A stretch of DNA of 64,000 nucleotides from Volutella citrinella (GCA_034401135.1 JAWZSP010000003.1:1860001-1924000), one strand, 5' to 3'; counted from the first letter of the stretch, positions 23,133 through 34,421 are shown. Notes: generated by a model from the sequence alone, not told the origin. Numbers and translations: made by a program.

Positions 23133-25049
23133 ATGTCGGCCGCTCAGCTCCTCAACCCCAAGGCCGAGTCCCGAGTATGTCGCAGTCCCATCAAGTGCTG
23201 GCAGCCCACCGACTAACCCACTGGCTACAGAGGAGGGGCGAAGCTCTCAAGGTCAACATCTCTGCCGGTGAAGGCCTGCAGGATGTGCTCAAGTCCAACC
23301 TGGGCCCCCGCGGCACCATCAAGATGTGAGGACAGCGACCATTCTTTGCGCCGATATTTTACTGACTTCTTTTCAGGCTGGTGGACGGTGCAGGACAGGT
23401 ATTGATGCTTCCTTGGCTGCCCCTCTCCTGCCCCCCTGACTGACGATATCCCCACCAGATCAAGTTGACCAAGGATGGCAACATCCTGCTACGAGAGATG
23501 CAGATCCAGAACCCGACCGCCGTCATGATCGCCCGAGCCGCTACCGCCCAAGACGATATTACTGGAGACGGAACCACCTCAGTTGTCCTGCTGGTCGGTG
23601 AACTGCTGAAGCAGGCTGACCGTTACATCTCCGAAGGCCTGCACCCTCGAATCATCACTGATGGATACGAGGTCGCCAAGGTTGAGGCTCTGAAGGTAAG
23701 CTCCCGTAAGAAAGTAATGTATTAAGCAATCATCTGATGGTTTTAGTTCCTCGACGATTTCAAGCTTGAGAAGGAGGTTGACCGCGAGCTTCTTCTCAAT
23801 GTTGCGCACACATCGCTTGCTACGAAGCTGAACTCGACTCTTGCCGAAAAGCTGAAGGCTGATATCGCCGACGCCGTACTAGCCATCTACGAGGAGGGCC
23901 AGAAGCCCGACTTGCACATGGTTGAGATCATGAAGATGCAGCACCGAACAGCGGCCGACACGCGGTTGATCAAGGGACTGGCTCTGGACCACGGTGCTCG
24001 ACACCCCGACATGCCGAAGCGCCTCGAAAACTGCTACATCCTCACCCTCAACGTCAGCCTGGAATACGAGAAGTCTGAGATCAACTCCAGCTTCTTCTAC
24101 TCGAGCGCGGAGCAGCGAGAGAAGCTTGTCGAGAGCGAGCGCCGCTTTGTCGACGCCAAGCTGAAGAAGATTGTCGAGCTGAAGAAGGAGCTTTGTGGAA
24201 CTGATGGCAAGAAGAACTTTGTCATCATCAACCAGAAGGGCATCGATCCCCTGTCCCTCGATGTGCTGGCAAAGAACGGTATTCTGGCTCTGCGACGGGC
24301 TAAGCGGAGAAACATGGAGCGTCTCCAGCTCGTGTGTGGCGGAATCGCCCAGAACAGCGTCGACGACCTGACCGAGGATGTTCTCGGTTGGGCTGGTCTC
24401 GTGTACGAGCAGACTCTTGGCGAGGAGAAGTATACCTTTGTCGAGGAGGTCAAGGACCCCAAGTCCGTCACATTGATGATCAAGGGCCCCAATGCACACA
24501 CCATCGCCCAGGTCAACGATGCCGTGCGCGATGGCCTCAGGAGTGTTTACAACATGATTGTCGACAAGTCTGTTGTGCCCGGAGCTGGAGCCTTCCAAGT
24601 TGCCTGTGCTACTCATCTCAAGAGCGATGCTTTCAAGAAGTCCGTCAAGGGCAAGGCCAAGTGGGGTGTGGAGGCTTTCGCCGATGCTCTTCTTATTATC
24701 CCCAAGACTCTTGCTGCGAACGCCGGTCTTGACGTCCAGGATGCTCGTAAGTTGCTCACTCAACGAGAAATGTGAAACGGAGAATATGCTGACCCAATAC
24801 GCAGTTGCTGAGCTCCAGGACGAATGCAACAACGACAACGTGGCTGGCTTGGACCTGGAGACTGGTGATGCGATGGATCCCGAGATGCTGGGTATCTTTG
24901 ACTCGTTCAGAGTGATCCGCAACTGCATCGCCTCTAGCTCCAGCATTGCATCAAACCTTCTCCTTTGCGACGAGTTGCTCAAGGCGCGACAGATGGGACG
25001 GGCAGGCGGCCCTGGGCCTGGCATGGACGGCCCTGATGATCACATGTAG
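23133..25049 (+). CDS. CCT6: T-complex protein 1 subunit zeta (CCT6)
   Basis: Six exons: 23133-23174, 23231-23325, 23377-23398, 23459-23695, 23747-24746 and 24805-25049, coding for 546 aa, the family's usual length. The third exon is only 22 nt and encodes part of MLVDGAGQ. Diagnostic sequence includes the N-terminal [38 protein letters not shown], the ATPase motif [19 protein letters not shown], and the zeta-type PGAGAFQ in place of the GGGA of most other subunits. The final exon carries [16 protein letters not shown] as in yeast Cct6. It is a subunit of the cytosolic TRiC/CCT ring that folds actin and tubulin. It shares strand with CCT7 at 2410-4382, so two of the eight ring subunits lie in this window. 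The next gene (TSR4) starts 289 bp downstream on the same strand. Confidence 0.96.
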
Positions 25050-25338
25050 GAGGAGATACCACTCTAGAGCCAGGGTAGATAAAAAACGACTGGATGTAAA
25101 CAATACAAACAGCTGTATAATGGCTACTGTTGTATTGCACAAAGGCTTTTGCTATTCTGTTTCTGAATCCCCTGAGCGATCGGGGGCTTGTGTTCTCCCA
25201 GAGCCTGGAGGGGTTGCACAGGTTTCTAGGTTCCTTATCGTTGCGCTAAGCCCCGCATCGACGTCAACTTTTTTGACGGCAAAAAAAAACTTGACCCCAC
25301 CATCACCAGCAACGCCTTGAACGACGATAATTTTGGCC

Positions 25339-26596
25339 ATGGCTTCCTACGACTCCGATTCCTCGGACGGAGAGTTCGAAGAGACAAATGTGCTCCTGGG
25401 ATATGCTTCGAAAGAGGCGGATGATGATGTTATAAGCCGCCTGGGTGGCCGTCCTGTAAGCTCACCCCGCTTGAGGAATCAGTGTAGGTTGGTGCTAACA
25501 CTGGGCGCAGGACTGGCTGGATGCCGACGATGCTCCCAGTGCCGCGTACGCCAGGTGCAAGGTCTGCAAAGACCTGATGGTGCTACTTCTACAGCTGAAT
25601 GGCGAGCTACCCGAACGATTCCCGGAACACGAGCGACGACTCTATGTATTTGCGTGCCGGCGGGAGACGTGTCGCCGCAGGGAGGGCAGCATTCGTGCGC
25701 TTAGAGGAGTGCGAGTGTGGAAGGAAGTGGCGCCCAAGGAAGCGCCCAAGGAGGAGGCCAGCAAGAAAGAAGAGCCCAAGACGAAGAGCGACGGGCCTGG
25801 CCTAGGCGAGGCTCTTTTCGGAGGAGGTGGTCTCGGAAGTGGCGCGGTGGGCGCCAACCCCTTCTCCAGCAACGCAAACCCGTTCAGCTCCTCGTCCAAC
25901 AGCGCCAGTAACCCGTTCAGCTCCGGCGCGCAGTCCAACCCTTTCTCCGCGCCGCCTGCCTCGAAGCCTGAGCCCGCGGCAGAATCTATGACCAAGACCT
26001 TTGCCGAGACCCTTTCTATAAATGCGCCCCCCTCTGCTCCTCCGCCCCCGGCCGAGCCATGGCCCGCCGAGGCGGACCAGCCCACCGCCTACCCGACGCT
26101 CTACCTCGCCGACGCCGACTTTGAGACCCTTGATCAGACACCGGTCAAGGCGCCCACCGACGTGCGGCTCGAGGACGCAGACGCCGCGGAGCCCTCCATC
26201 CTCGACCGCGAGGCCTTTGAGTCCACCATGGACGCCACCTTCCAGAAGTTCGCGGACCGGCTGGCGCAGAACCCGGACCAGGTCATCCGGTACGAGTTTG
26301 CTGGCGCACCCCTGCTGTACTCCAAGACGGACAAGGTGGGTGAGGTGGTGAGCAAGGGCGCCATGCCGCGTTGCGGAAACTGCGGCGCTCGCCGCGTGTT
26401 CGAGGTCCAGTTGACGCCCAACGCCATCATGGAGCTCGAGGCCGACGACATGAGCCTCGAGGGCATGGAGTGGGGGACTATTATCGTGGGCGTGTGCGAG
26501 AAGGACTGCTCGCCGCGGACGGCCGAGCTGGGCAAGCCGGGATACCTCGACGAGTGGGCTGGCGTGCAGTGGGAGGAGTTGACGAAGCGTAAATAG
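25339..26596 (+). CDS. TSR4: TSR4-like PDCD2-family ribosome biogenesis protein
   Basis: Two exons, 25339-25455 and 25511-26596, giving 400 aa. The acidic N-terminus (DSDSSDGEFEETNVLLGYA) is followed by DWLDADDAPSA and a zinc-binding CKVCKDLMVLLLQLNGELPERFP-type block, the PDCD2/TSR4 N-terminal signature. The C-terminal PDCD2 domain (about 275-400) shows QVIRYEFAGAPLLYS, CGNCGARRVFEVQLTP and WGTIIVGVCEKDC. Yeast Tsr4 is a dedicated co-translational chaperone of Rps2/uS5 needed for 20S pre-rRNA maturation; the same role is inferred. Between the two parts is a linker of Lys/Glu residues followed by four Asn-Pro-Phe motifs in Ser-rich repeats. The gene follows CCT6 closely in tandem and ends 303 bp before the convergent eIF3k gene; a T10 run lies just past the stop. 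Confidence 0.9.
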
Positions 26597-26899
26597 AGAG
26601 CGGGCGTGTCAACCCTGGGCTGGCAGGAGTTTTTTTTTTTAGAAACGGTTGGACAAGCGCAAAGAATTTTGGTACGATGGCCACAAAAGCATGAGTGTAC
26701 GCAACATATCGCCAAGTTCTATAACGTCTCTAGATCCTTGGATTGCTCTTCAATGACATGTCCTATTAAACGCCTTAAATTTTTACCCCCTCCATGCTGC
26801 CATGCTAGCCCTTTCCGTCTTCAGCTTCGTGAGTTGTCATGACTTGTCCCATTTAGCGGGAGATATAACGCGGCACTTTCCCTCATTCATCATCATCTA
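26597..26899. other. Convergent 3' region between TSR4 and eIF3k
   Basis: It holds a 10-T run at about 26631 and AT-rich sequence, fitting the transcript ends of both neighbours. No gene. Confidence 0.5.
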
Positions 26900-27806
26900 C
26901 TAATTCTCCTCCCACGACCGTCGGATCACACGGGAGAACTGCTCAACGTTGACGTCCTCTCGGATCTCGGCCTTCTTGGCCTCGTTCTCGGGGTTCGAGG
27001 GCACCTTGACGGCGCCATCGGCCTCGACGCTCCAGCCACAAACCTCGGTGATGAACTTCTTGGTGGCATCCTCGCTGAGACCCAGCCACGACTCGAGGTG
27101 GCTCAGGTTGATCTCGCGGAAAGCTTGGGAGACCAGCTGCGCGATGCGGTGGCGGACGAGGTCCTCGAAGCCGGAGATGTCGGCGATGAGATCGGCAATC
27201 ATGTCGTCGTCGAGGCTGGCCCAGAAAGCGGCGTACTGAGCGCCCTCGAGCTGGCCGTTGAGAGCACGCAGCTTGGCAACAGCCTCTTGGAGCTCACCAG
27301 TCGCGATCGCAGAGGGGTTGATGAGGTGGAGGGCGAGGGCGAACTGGGATGAGGGGAATAGGGTCAAGGCCTTGACGAGGATGTTGGTGACCACCTCATC
27401 CTTGATTCTATCAGGGTTGAGCTGGTAGCTGTTTCAGGGTTTGTGTCAGTCTCTGGTTAAGACGTGCAATGCAGGAATGAAACAAGTGTCATTTTGGGCA
27501 GTTCAGTCGCACTAAAGATTACTTCAAGTGTGGATTTTCCACGTTCAGGTAATAGGAAACGTTAAACTTCGATCATCATATAGAAGCCCGTGATGGTTGC
27601 TATTTTGGGTAATGGAGACTAGGAAAAAATAGGCAGACTCACAGCTTCAGGAGGGTGCGGTTGGCGTTGCTGTCAGTGTACTTCTGCTCGCATTGCTCCT
27701 GTAGGTAGCCCTCGAGGGTGCCAACGGCCTCAGGGTTGTACCTCTCGAGGCCGTTGATAATGCTGGTGATGTAGTCGGGCCGCTCCGGCGGGTCTTCTCC
27801 GTTCAT
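26900..27806 (-). CDS. Translation initiation factor eIF3 subunit K
   Basis: Two exons on the minus strand, 27806-27643 and 27428-26900, separated by a 214-nt intron, long for this window; the product is 230 aa, as usual for eIF3k. The N-terminus reads RPDYITSIINGLERYNPEAV and YLQEQCEQKYTDSNANRTLLKLYQLNP, the HEAT-like part of the family. The C-terminal part (LESWLGLSEDATKKFITEVCGW) is the winged-helix PCI-like half. eIF3k is a peripheral, non-essential subunit of the eIF3 complex on the 40S ribosome, present in filamentous fungi but absent from S. cerevisiae. It is transcribed away from the DNA ligase gene; the two start codons are 339 bp apart. Confidence 0.93.
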
Positions 27807-28145
27807 GGTGGCGGTTGGGGGGCGTTGGATTTGAGGGGATGACGGGAGGAGGTTCGCGATGGTGGGGCAGAGGAAAGATTTCGACGTTGTGTGAGAGTCG
27901 CTTGTGCGCGTGCTAAGAATGGTTTAGCGCCGGCCTGAGGGGCTGAGAGCTGTGATACGGCAGGTCACGTGTCATCGCGTCCAACCTCGTCATCCACTCG
28001 CGTGCTAACACCGAGCAAGTCGTGTAAACGCGGGGCAGTGTCTCGTCTTTCATCGAAGCCATCTTTTCACTGCTTTGGGTATACATTATAAACTACCGGG
28101 ACTTGGATACCGCTTTGAGGCTCCCACAATGACTGGCTAGCAGCA
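27807..28145. promoter_or_regulatory. Shared divergent promoter of eIF3k and DNA ligase I
   Basis: The 339 bp between two opposing start codons must hold both promoters and both 5' leaders. I see no clear TATA box or named operator. The eIF3k side is purine-rich on the + strand (27810-27880), meaning a pyrimidine-rich leader for eIF3k. The arrangement is direct from the sequence; co-regulation is only a possibility. Confidence 0.6.
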
Positions 28146-30876
28146 ATGTCTAGCCCCTCCAAGAAACGGAAGCTGAACAACAGCAAAGATGCCGGGCCTG
28201 CTTCTAAAGGACTGGAGTACTTCTTCTCAAAACAGAGGCAGAATGGATTGCAGGCTAAATCGAAACCCGAAGGGTCGTCATCCCAGAATGGCTCCGCGGA
28301 GATGACTGACGAGGAGCTGGCCCGCAAATTGCAGGCTGAGTGGGATCAAGAAGCAGCGCTGGAAAGACAGAGTCATGCCGTAAGCCAAGAGCCAAGTGCT
28401 ATAGAAGGGGCTGGGCCTCATGTCGAAGCTGGAAAAGACCAGTTGAAGACAGTCTCAAGTCCTGCGCGTCCGCCCCCACAGGACAGGTCGACCGAAAACG
28501 GATCCAGCAATGCGAACCCTCAAAGAGCAACTCTTACTCTCCAGTCGGCAGGGATGGCGGAGGATACGACGTTGGTATCCATACCTTTGGACGAATCACC
28601 ACTTACATTTCAGCCCTCACAATACTTGCCACACCTGAAGGAGCACTGGGCAGTTGAAGGCGGGAATGCGTCGTATGCACTTCTCACTCGGTGTTTTGTC
28701 TTGGTGAGCGGAACGACCAGCCGTATCAAAATTGTTGATACCCTCGTAAACTGTATAAGAATATTGATTGAGGGCGACCCGTCAAGTCTGCTACCTGCAG
28801 TATGTTTGAAGCTCTCCTACAAAGCAACCTATCTGACTCTTCTAGGTATGGCTGGCAACGAATGCGATATCGCCGCCCTACATCTCCCTGGAGCTGGGGC
28901 TCGGTGGCTCTGCGATATCGAAAGCACTCAAAAATGTCTGCGGATTGGATAACAGATCTTTGAAATCCATCTACGACAAGTATGGAGACGCCGGTGATGT
29001 TGCTTTTGAGGCCAAGAAGAAGCAGAGCTTTACGCTGCGGAAACCCAAACCTCTGACCATAAAGGGAGTGTACCAATCTCTAGTAAAGATTGCAAACAGT
29101 CAAGGGCAAGGAAGTGGCGAAGTAAAACAGAGGCTAGTTGATCGCCTTCTCCAGGATGCTCGTGGCGGCGAAGAAAGCCGCTTCATCGTGCGGACCTTGT
29201 GCCAACATGTGAGACTCTCCCTAGTTTTATGATCTTGCTGAGTGCTGACGAAGGGAAAGCTGAGAATTGGGGCTGTGAAAACAACCATGCTAATTGCCTT
29301 ATCGAGAGCTTTTTTGCTCTCGCGACCGCCAGAGGCTGACTTCTCCATTCAATCGCAACAGGACCTGTTGAAACTGAAAAAGGAGGAACTTGCTGAGATA
29401 TGGGCAAAAGCAGAAGAGAAGGTCAAGGCATGCTTTGCGAAGCGCCCCAACTACAACGATCTCGTGCCGGTGCTGCTTGAGATTGGTGTTTGCGATGAGC
29501 TGCTCGTCCGATGTGCCTTGACACTTCATATACCTCTTCGACCCATGCTTGGAAGCATAACTCGGGATCTGTCCGAAATGTTGACAAAGCTGCAAGGAAG
29601 GGATTTCGCCTGCGAGTATAAATATGACGGCCAAAGAGCGCAGGTGCACTGCGACGAGAATGGCAAGGTGTCCATCTTTTCACGACATCTTGAACTTATG
29701 ACAGACAAGTATCCCGATCTGGTGGAGCTTGTCCCAAAGATTAGGGGCGAAGGCGTCAGCAGCTTCATCCTGGAGGGAGAAGTCGTGTCTGTCGATGAAG
29801 CAACTGGTGATCTGAAGAGTTTCCAAACTCTATCTAACCGGGCAAGAAAGGATGTTGCGATTGGAAGCATCAAGATCAACGTCTGTCTCTTTTCGTTCGA
29901 CCTGATGTACCTGAATGGGCAGCCGTTGCTTGATCGCCCTTTTCGTGAGCGGAGAGAGCTGCTACGCTCGCTGTTTACCGAAATCCCTCGCCACTTCACG
30001 TGGGTCAAGAGCTTGGACGCCACTTCTGCAGACTCCGAGGCGGTACTGGAATTCTTCAAGTCTGCTACGGATAGCAAGTGCGAAGGCATCATGGTAAAGA
30101 TTCTGGACAACCTGCCGACTCTGCCTGAAGCGGTAGACGCCGATGATCAAGAAGTAGATGGCAAGGAGAAGATATTGCTGCCCAGCTCGAAAGCAAAAGG
30201 GAAGGGAAAGGCAAAGAAACAAGGCGAGGGAGCTGAGAATGAAAACCAGACCAAAACGCGGCGGAAGCCGCTTCTAGCGACCTACGAGCCCGACAAGCGT
30301 CTGGACTCTTGGCTCAAGGTGAAAAAAGACTACAGCGCGAGTTTCGAGACACTCGATCTCATCCCGATTGCTGGTTGGCATGGCCAAGGACGAAAAGCCA
30401 AATGGTGGTCTCCGATTCTGCTGGCATGCCGCAACGAGGAGAGCGGGTCGCTCGAGGCAGTCTGCAAGTGCATCTCGGGCTTTACAGACTCCTTTTACAA
30501 GGCGAACAAGGCATTCTACGACAACGGCGACGAGAGCGGCGAAGCGAAGAACACGCGAACCCAAAAGCCGAGCTTCATTGAATATTCGGGACCCAGCCCG
30601 GACGTATGGTTCGAGCCACAAGAGGTCTGGGAAATGGCCTTTGCTGATATTACGCTGAGTCCTACATACACCGCAGCGATTGGCTTGGTGAGCGATGAAA
30701 GGGGGCTGAGTATGAGGTTTCCAAGATTTCTGAAGAAGAGAGATGATAAAAGCATTGACGAAGCTAGCACAAATGAGTTTCTAGCAAGCCTCTGGAGGAA
30801 GCAAGAGGCGAAATCCGTCACCACAATAGAGGACAAGGAAGGCGGATTGGATGATGTATTAGAGGAGGAGGAATAA
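28146..30876 (+). CDS. DNA ligase I (ATP-dependent)
   Basis: Three exons, 28146-28799, 28846-29208 and 29260-30876, giving 877 aa. The N-terminus has a KKRK nuclear signal (6-9) and a PCNA-box-like SKGLEYFF (20-27) with Ser in place of the usual first Gln. The DNA-binding domain spans about 155-400 and includes LGLGGSAISKAL. The nucleotidyltransferase motif I is CEYKYDGQRAQ with the adenylated lysine at 460; motif III (FSFDLMYLNG), motif IV (EGIMVK) and motif V (WLKVKKDY) follow. A Lys-rich insertion of about 55 residues separates motifs IV and V. The OB-fold ends with GLSMRFPRFLKKRDDK and an acidic tail. It seals nicks between Okazaki fragments and in excision repair; yeast Cdc9 and S. pombe Cdc17 are the counterparts. 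It is divergent from eIF3k and ends 75 bp from the stop of the small minus-strand gene. Confidence 0.95.
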
Positions 30877-30951
30877 TTATCATTAGCACTCGGGCAAGAA
30901 CCGTAATCCAGAACGCCTTTGAACTCCTAGGACGCAGCTAATTGAATGGCC

Positions 30952-31232
30952 TCAGGGTCTAGCATTGAGCTTCTGGGCGATGAGGCTGAAGACTGCGATA
31001 GAGCCCATAAATAGCACAGCGTTGTAAAACTACGGCGACATGAGAGTGGGACTTAAACGGCGAAGGAATGGAACCTACTGCCTTGCGGGAGACCTCCCTC
31101 TCTTCGTTGTCGGTCCGCGACTCGATAAAGAGGCGACGGAGATTGGGCAAGCTCGCCTAAACCAGTCAGATACGCAGGCAGCTGTGAGGCCAGGCTTGAC
31201 TGCCAGAGCAACTAGCCAGTCGTACTAACCAT
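30952..31232 (-). CDS. Predicted spliced micro-protein with one membrane segment
   Basis: Reconstructed from splice signals on the minus strand: a start-codon-only exon 31232-31230 followed by donor GTTAGT, exon 31156-31094 after an acceptor with a CTGAC branch site 8 nt upstream, and exon 31029-30952. It gives 46 aa starting MASLPNLRRLF, then a charged stretch (ESRTDNEERE) and a hydrophobic helix FYNAVLFMGSIAVFSLIAQ before KLNARP. A second possible donor (GTAGGT, 31078) would add five codons and is also in frame. The reading frame after the last acceptor runs straight to a stop and is strikingly membrane-like, which is the main reason to believe it. I do not recognise the family. Length and the C-terminal hydrophobic segment with a basic tail recall small organelle membrane subunits, but that is only a resemblance. 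It is convergent with the ligase gene. Confidence 0.45.
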
Positions 31233-31928
31233 GGTCAGGCAACAGGATTTGGCCTGTTCGATCCTAGGCAACACCCAATCGATTAGGCCGACGGCTTCGC
31301 CCTGTAATCAGTTGGTAGGGAGGAAGCCGCTGGAAATCGAAGGAGTTGGAGAATTGGCAAGCGACTCTTCTAGAATCGTAGAGTTGTCGAAGGTATAGTT
31401 TCCATTTGGTAACTCACACCTGCTTGTAGCGTTCGTCGTGTAAGGCCTTCTGTAAGGGTGACTAAGCTCACTACCCGCTAGGCCCGAAAAAAATATATTG
31501 TTAGGACGGGAGTTGAAGCCACGCTGCGAATAATTAGCGGGGGCCATCAGGCGTCGACAGCCAGCTTGAGGTTAATTAGGGGCTACTGTGTGCGCACGAA
31601 CCCCCCGAAGCCAGCGACTAGGTAAGCTGGCGCCCAATCCGTTCCAGGCCATCCTCGCCCGCCTTGGCATCTACAGTGACGCCGCACCTGTCCACCCGTA
31701 TATTTCTCCTTTCCCTCCGCCTCCCGCCTCGACGCCGTGAACCCTACATCACCACACGACGTCGCATTCCCCGGTCCGCGTTCTCTCATCGGCGGACGCG
31801 GGTTCTCGCGCTTGAGACAAGCCACCACACCAGCTCCTCGCGACCCGTCCTTACTGTCACCGCTCACCCCCGAAGCTCGAGCTCCCGCCTCCTCCACGTG
31901 CCCCTCCACGAACCATCGACGTAGCATC
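31233..31928. other. Divergent intergenic region between micro-protein gene and AP-1 beta
   Basis: It should contain the promoters of both neighbours. The last 200 bases before 31929 are C-rich and T/C-alternating, typical of a fungal 5' leader. A B-box-like sequence followed by a T7 run on the minus strand (about 31520-31490) does not fold as a tRNA. No gene is supported. Confidence 0.45.
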
Positions 31929-34421
31929 ATGGCGGTCAACCGCATCCGCGGTGCCTTTGCGCCGCCCCGGAAGGGCGAGACGTTTGAGCTGCGAGCCGGC
32001 CTCGTTTCCCAGTATGCGTACGAGCGCAAGGAATCCATCCAGAAGACCATCATGGCCATGACGTTGGGCAAAGATGTCTCGGCCCTGTTCCCCGACGTCC
32101 TCAAGAACATTGCGACTGCCGATCTGGACCAGAAGAAGCTCGTCTACCTATATTTGATGTATGCACATCCCAAGATGCCGAGCCATGGCTGCAGCATGGA
32201 AGCATCACGTTTCAGGATACCAGAGTGGCTAACAGTGTGCAAAGGAACTACGCCAAGTCGCACCCCGATCTATGTATTCTCGCCGTCAACACATTCGTAC
32301 AGGACTCTGAAGACCCCAACCCTCTCGTGAGAGCGCTCGCGATCCGGACCATGGGCTGCATTCGTGTCGACAAGATGGTTGATTACATGGAGGAACCGCT
32401 ACGGAAGACATTACGGGACGAATCGCCATACGTGCGCAAGACGGCCGCTATCTGTGTCGCCAAGCTCTTCGACCTCAATCCTTCCATGTGCATCGAAAAC
32501 GGCTTTCTGGAGATGCTACAGGAGTTGATTGGCGACCCGAACCCCATGGTCGTTGCCAACTCGGTCCAGGCGCTCTCTGAGATTACCGAGACGGCACCCG
32601 AGACACGAGCCCTGGCCATCACTCCCGCAACGCTCAAGAAGCTCCTGCTGGCCCTCAACGAGTGCACCGAGTGGGGACGAGTTACGATCCTGTCTACCCT
32701 AGCCGACTATCCTGCGACGGACGTCAAGGAGTCGGAGCACATCTGCGAGCGAGTCACGCCTCAGTTTCAGCACGTCAACCCCAGCGTCGTCCTCGCTGCG
32801 GTCAAGGTCGTCTTCATTCATATGAAGGCTATTAACCACGATTTGGTGAGGTCGTATCTTAAGAAGATGGCCCCCCCTCTAGGTAAGCTCGCGGTATTTC
32901 GGCTGACGTCTCGTTTGATGCTGATATGACTCAAGTCACCCTGGTTGCATCGCAACCCGAGGTCCAGTACGTGGCTCTTCGAAACATTGACCTCCTTCTC
33001 CAAGCGAAGCCCGACATCCTTAGCAAGGAGATGCGAGTCTTCTTCTGCAAATACACCGACCCCCCTTACCTGAAGCTTCAGAAGCTCGAGATTATGGTGC
33101 GGATCGCCAATGAGAGCAACTATGAGCAACTACTCGCCGAGCTGAAGGAGTATGCCCTAGAGGTAGACATGGACTTCGTACGAAGGGCGGTCAAGGCCAT
33201 TGGCCAGGTCGCCATCAAGATTGAGAATGCGAGCGAGAAGTGCGTCGGTGCTCTTGAGGAGCTGATGGCAACCAAGGTCAACTACGTGGTTCAAGAGGTC
33301 ATCGTCGTCATCAAGGACATTCTCCGAAAATATCCTGGATTCGAAGGAATCATTCCTGTGCTATGCCAGCACATCGATGAGCTGGATGAGCCAGATGCCC
33401 GTGCTTCCCTCATCTGGATCGTCGGAGAGTATGCCGAGAAGATCAACAACGCAGACGAGATTCTGGAGAGCTTCGTCGAAAGCTTCATGGAAGAGTTCAC
33501 GCAGGTATGAACCGGGAAAACACCCTGCACCTCTGCTACAGCAACTAACAAACACAGACCCAGCTGCAAATCCTGACGGCAGTCGTGAAGCTGTTCCTGA
33601 AAAAGCCGGGCAGTAGCCAGGGCCTCGTGCAAAAGGTGCTGCAGGCTGCTACGGCAGACAACGACAACCCCGATATTCGCGATAGGGCATACGTGTACTG
33701 GCGTCTCCTCTCCACGGACCCAGAGATCGCCAAGGTACGAACGAATGAGATTTACTGAGTTGTGAGAAGAAGATTACTGACTTGCCTCTAGAGCATTGTG
33801 CTGTCTCAGAAGCCCACCATCTCGACGACCATGACCAGCCTTCCCCCAGCGCTGCTTGAGCAGCTACTCACTGAGCTCTCCACACTCGCTTCCGTATACC
33901 ACAAGCCCCCAGAGTCGTTTGTTGGCAAGGGCCGGTTCGGTGCCGACGAGATCCAGCGGGCTGCCATCCAGGAGCAACGGCAAAACATCGCCGACAACCC
34001 GATTGCGGCTTCAGTCGCCGCAGCGGCAGGCTCTGCCAACGGTGCTGCGGCCGAGGGCCACATCGAAAACCTGCTCGACATTGACTTTGACGGGGCCGCT
34101 CCCGCCTCTCAGGAGCAGAATAGCGCAGCGGCCACCCCTGACCGAGTTGCCAGCCCCTCAGCTGGCGGCCCGTCCAGCGCCATGGCCGACATGATGGGCT
34201 TGTTTGACGCCCCGGCGGCGGCGCCAGTGCCCAGCAACACGGGGCCGTCCCCTGTAGGCGGCAGCGGCATGAACGACCTGATGAACGGGTTTGAGGGCCT
34301 GAATTTCGGCGGCAACACATCCAGCGAGCCGCTGCCGGCGGCGATGCAGCTGCAACAGGCGCAGGGCGGAGCGCCGCAACAGCCAAAGAAGGATAGCGAT
34401 GATTTATTGGGCTTGCTGTAG
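31929..34421 (+). CDS. AP-1 adaptor complex subunit beta
   Basis: Five exons, 31929-32158, 32245-32882, 32936-33504, 33558-33734 and 33792-34421, giving 747 aa. The trunk is the canonical beta-adaptin: [52 protein letters not shown] and [12 protein letters not shown]. The AP-1 rather than AP-2 call rests on the near-identity I recognise with filamentous-fungal AP-1 beta at the N-terminus ([11 protein letters not shown]). After about residue 580 the hinge contains a clathrin box, LLDID, and is rich in Ala/Ser/Pro/Gly. There is no folded ear; the chain ends in DSDDLLGLL. The missing appendage is normal for ascomycete AP-1 beta. It works in clathrin-coated vesicle sorting at the trans-Golgi and endosomes. 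Another gene of the same trafficking step, Vps51, lies 3 kb downstream. Confidence 0.9.

Noticed and set aside
23879..25024. 381-codon frame antisense to CCT6
   Set aside because: Shadow of the CCT6 exons; no independent support.
31490..31560. tRNA-like B box followed by a T7 run on the minus strand
   Set aside because: The flanking bases do not form a proper T stem or an acceptor stem, and no A box is found.
31737..31928. Upstream in-frame extension of AP-1 beta
   Set aside because: No ATG; the conserved N-terminus starts at 31929.
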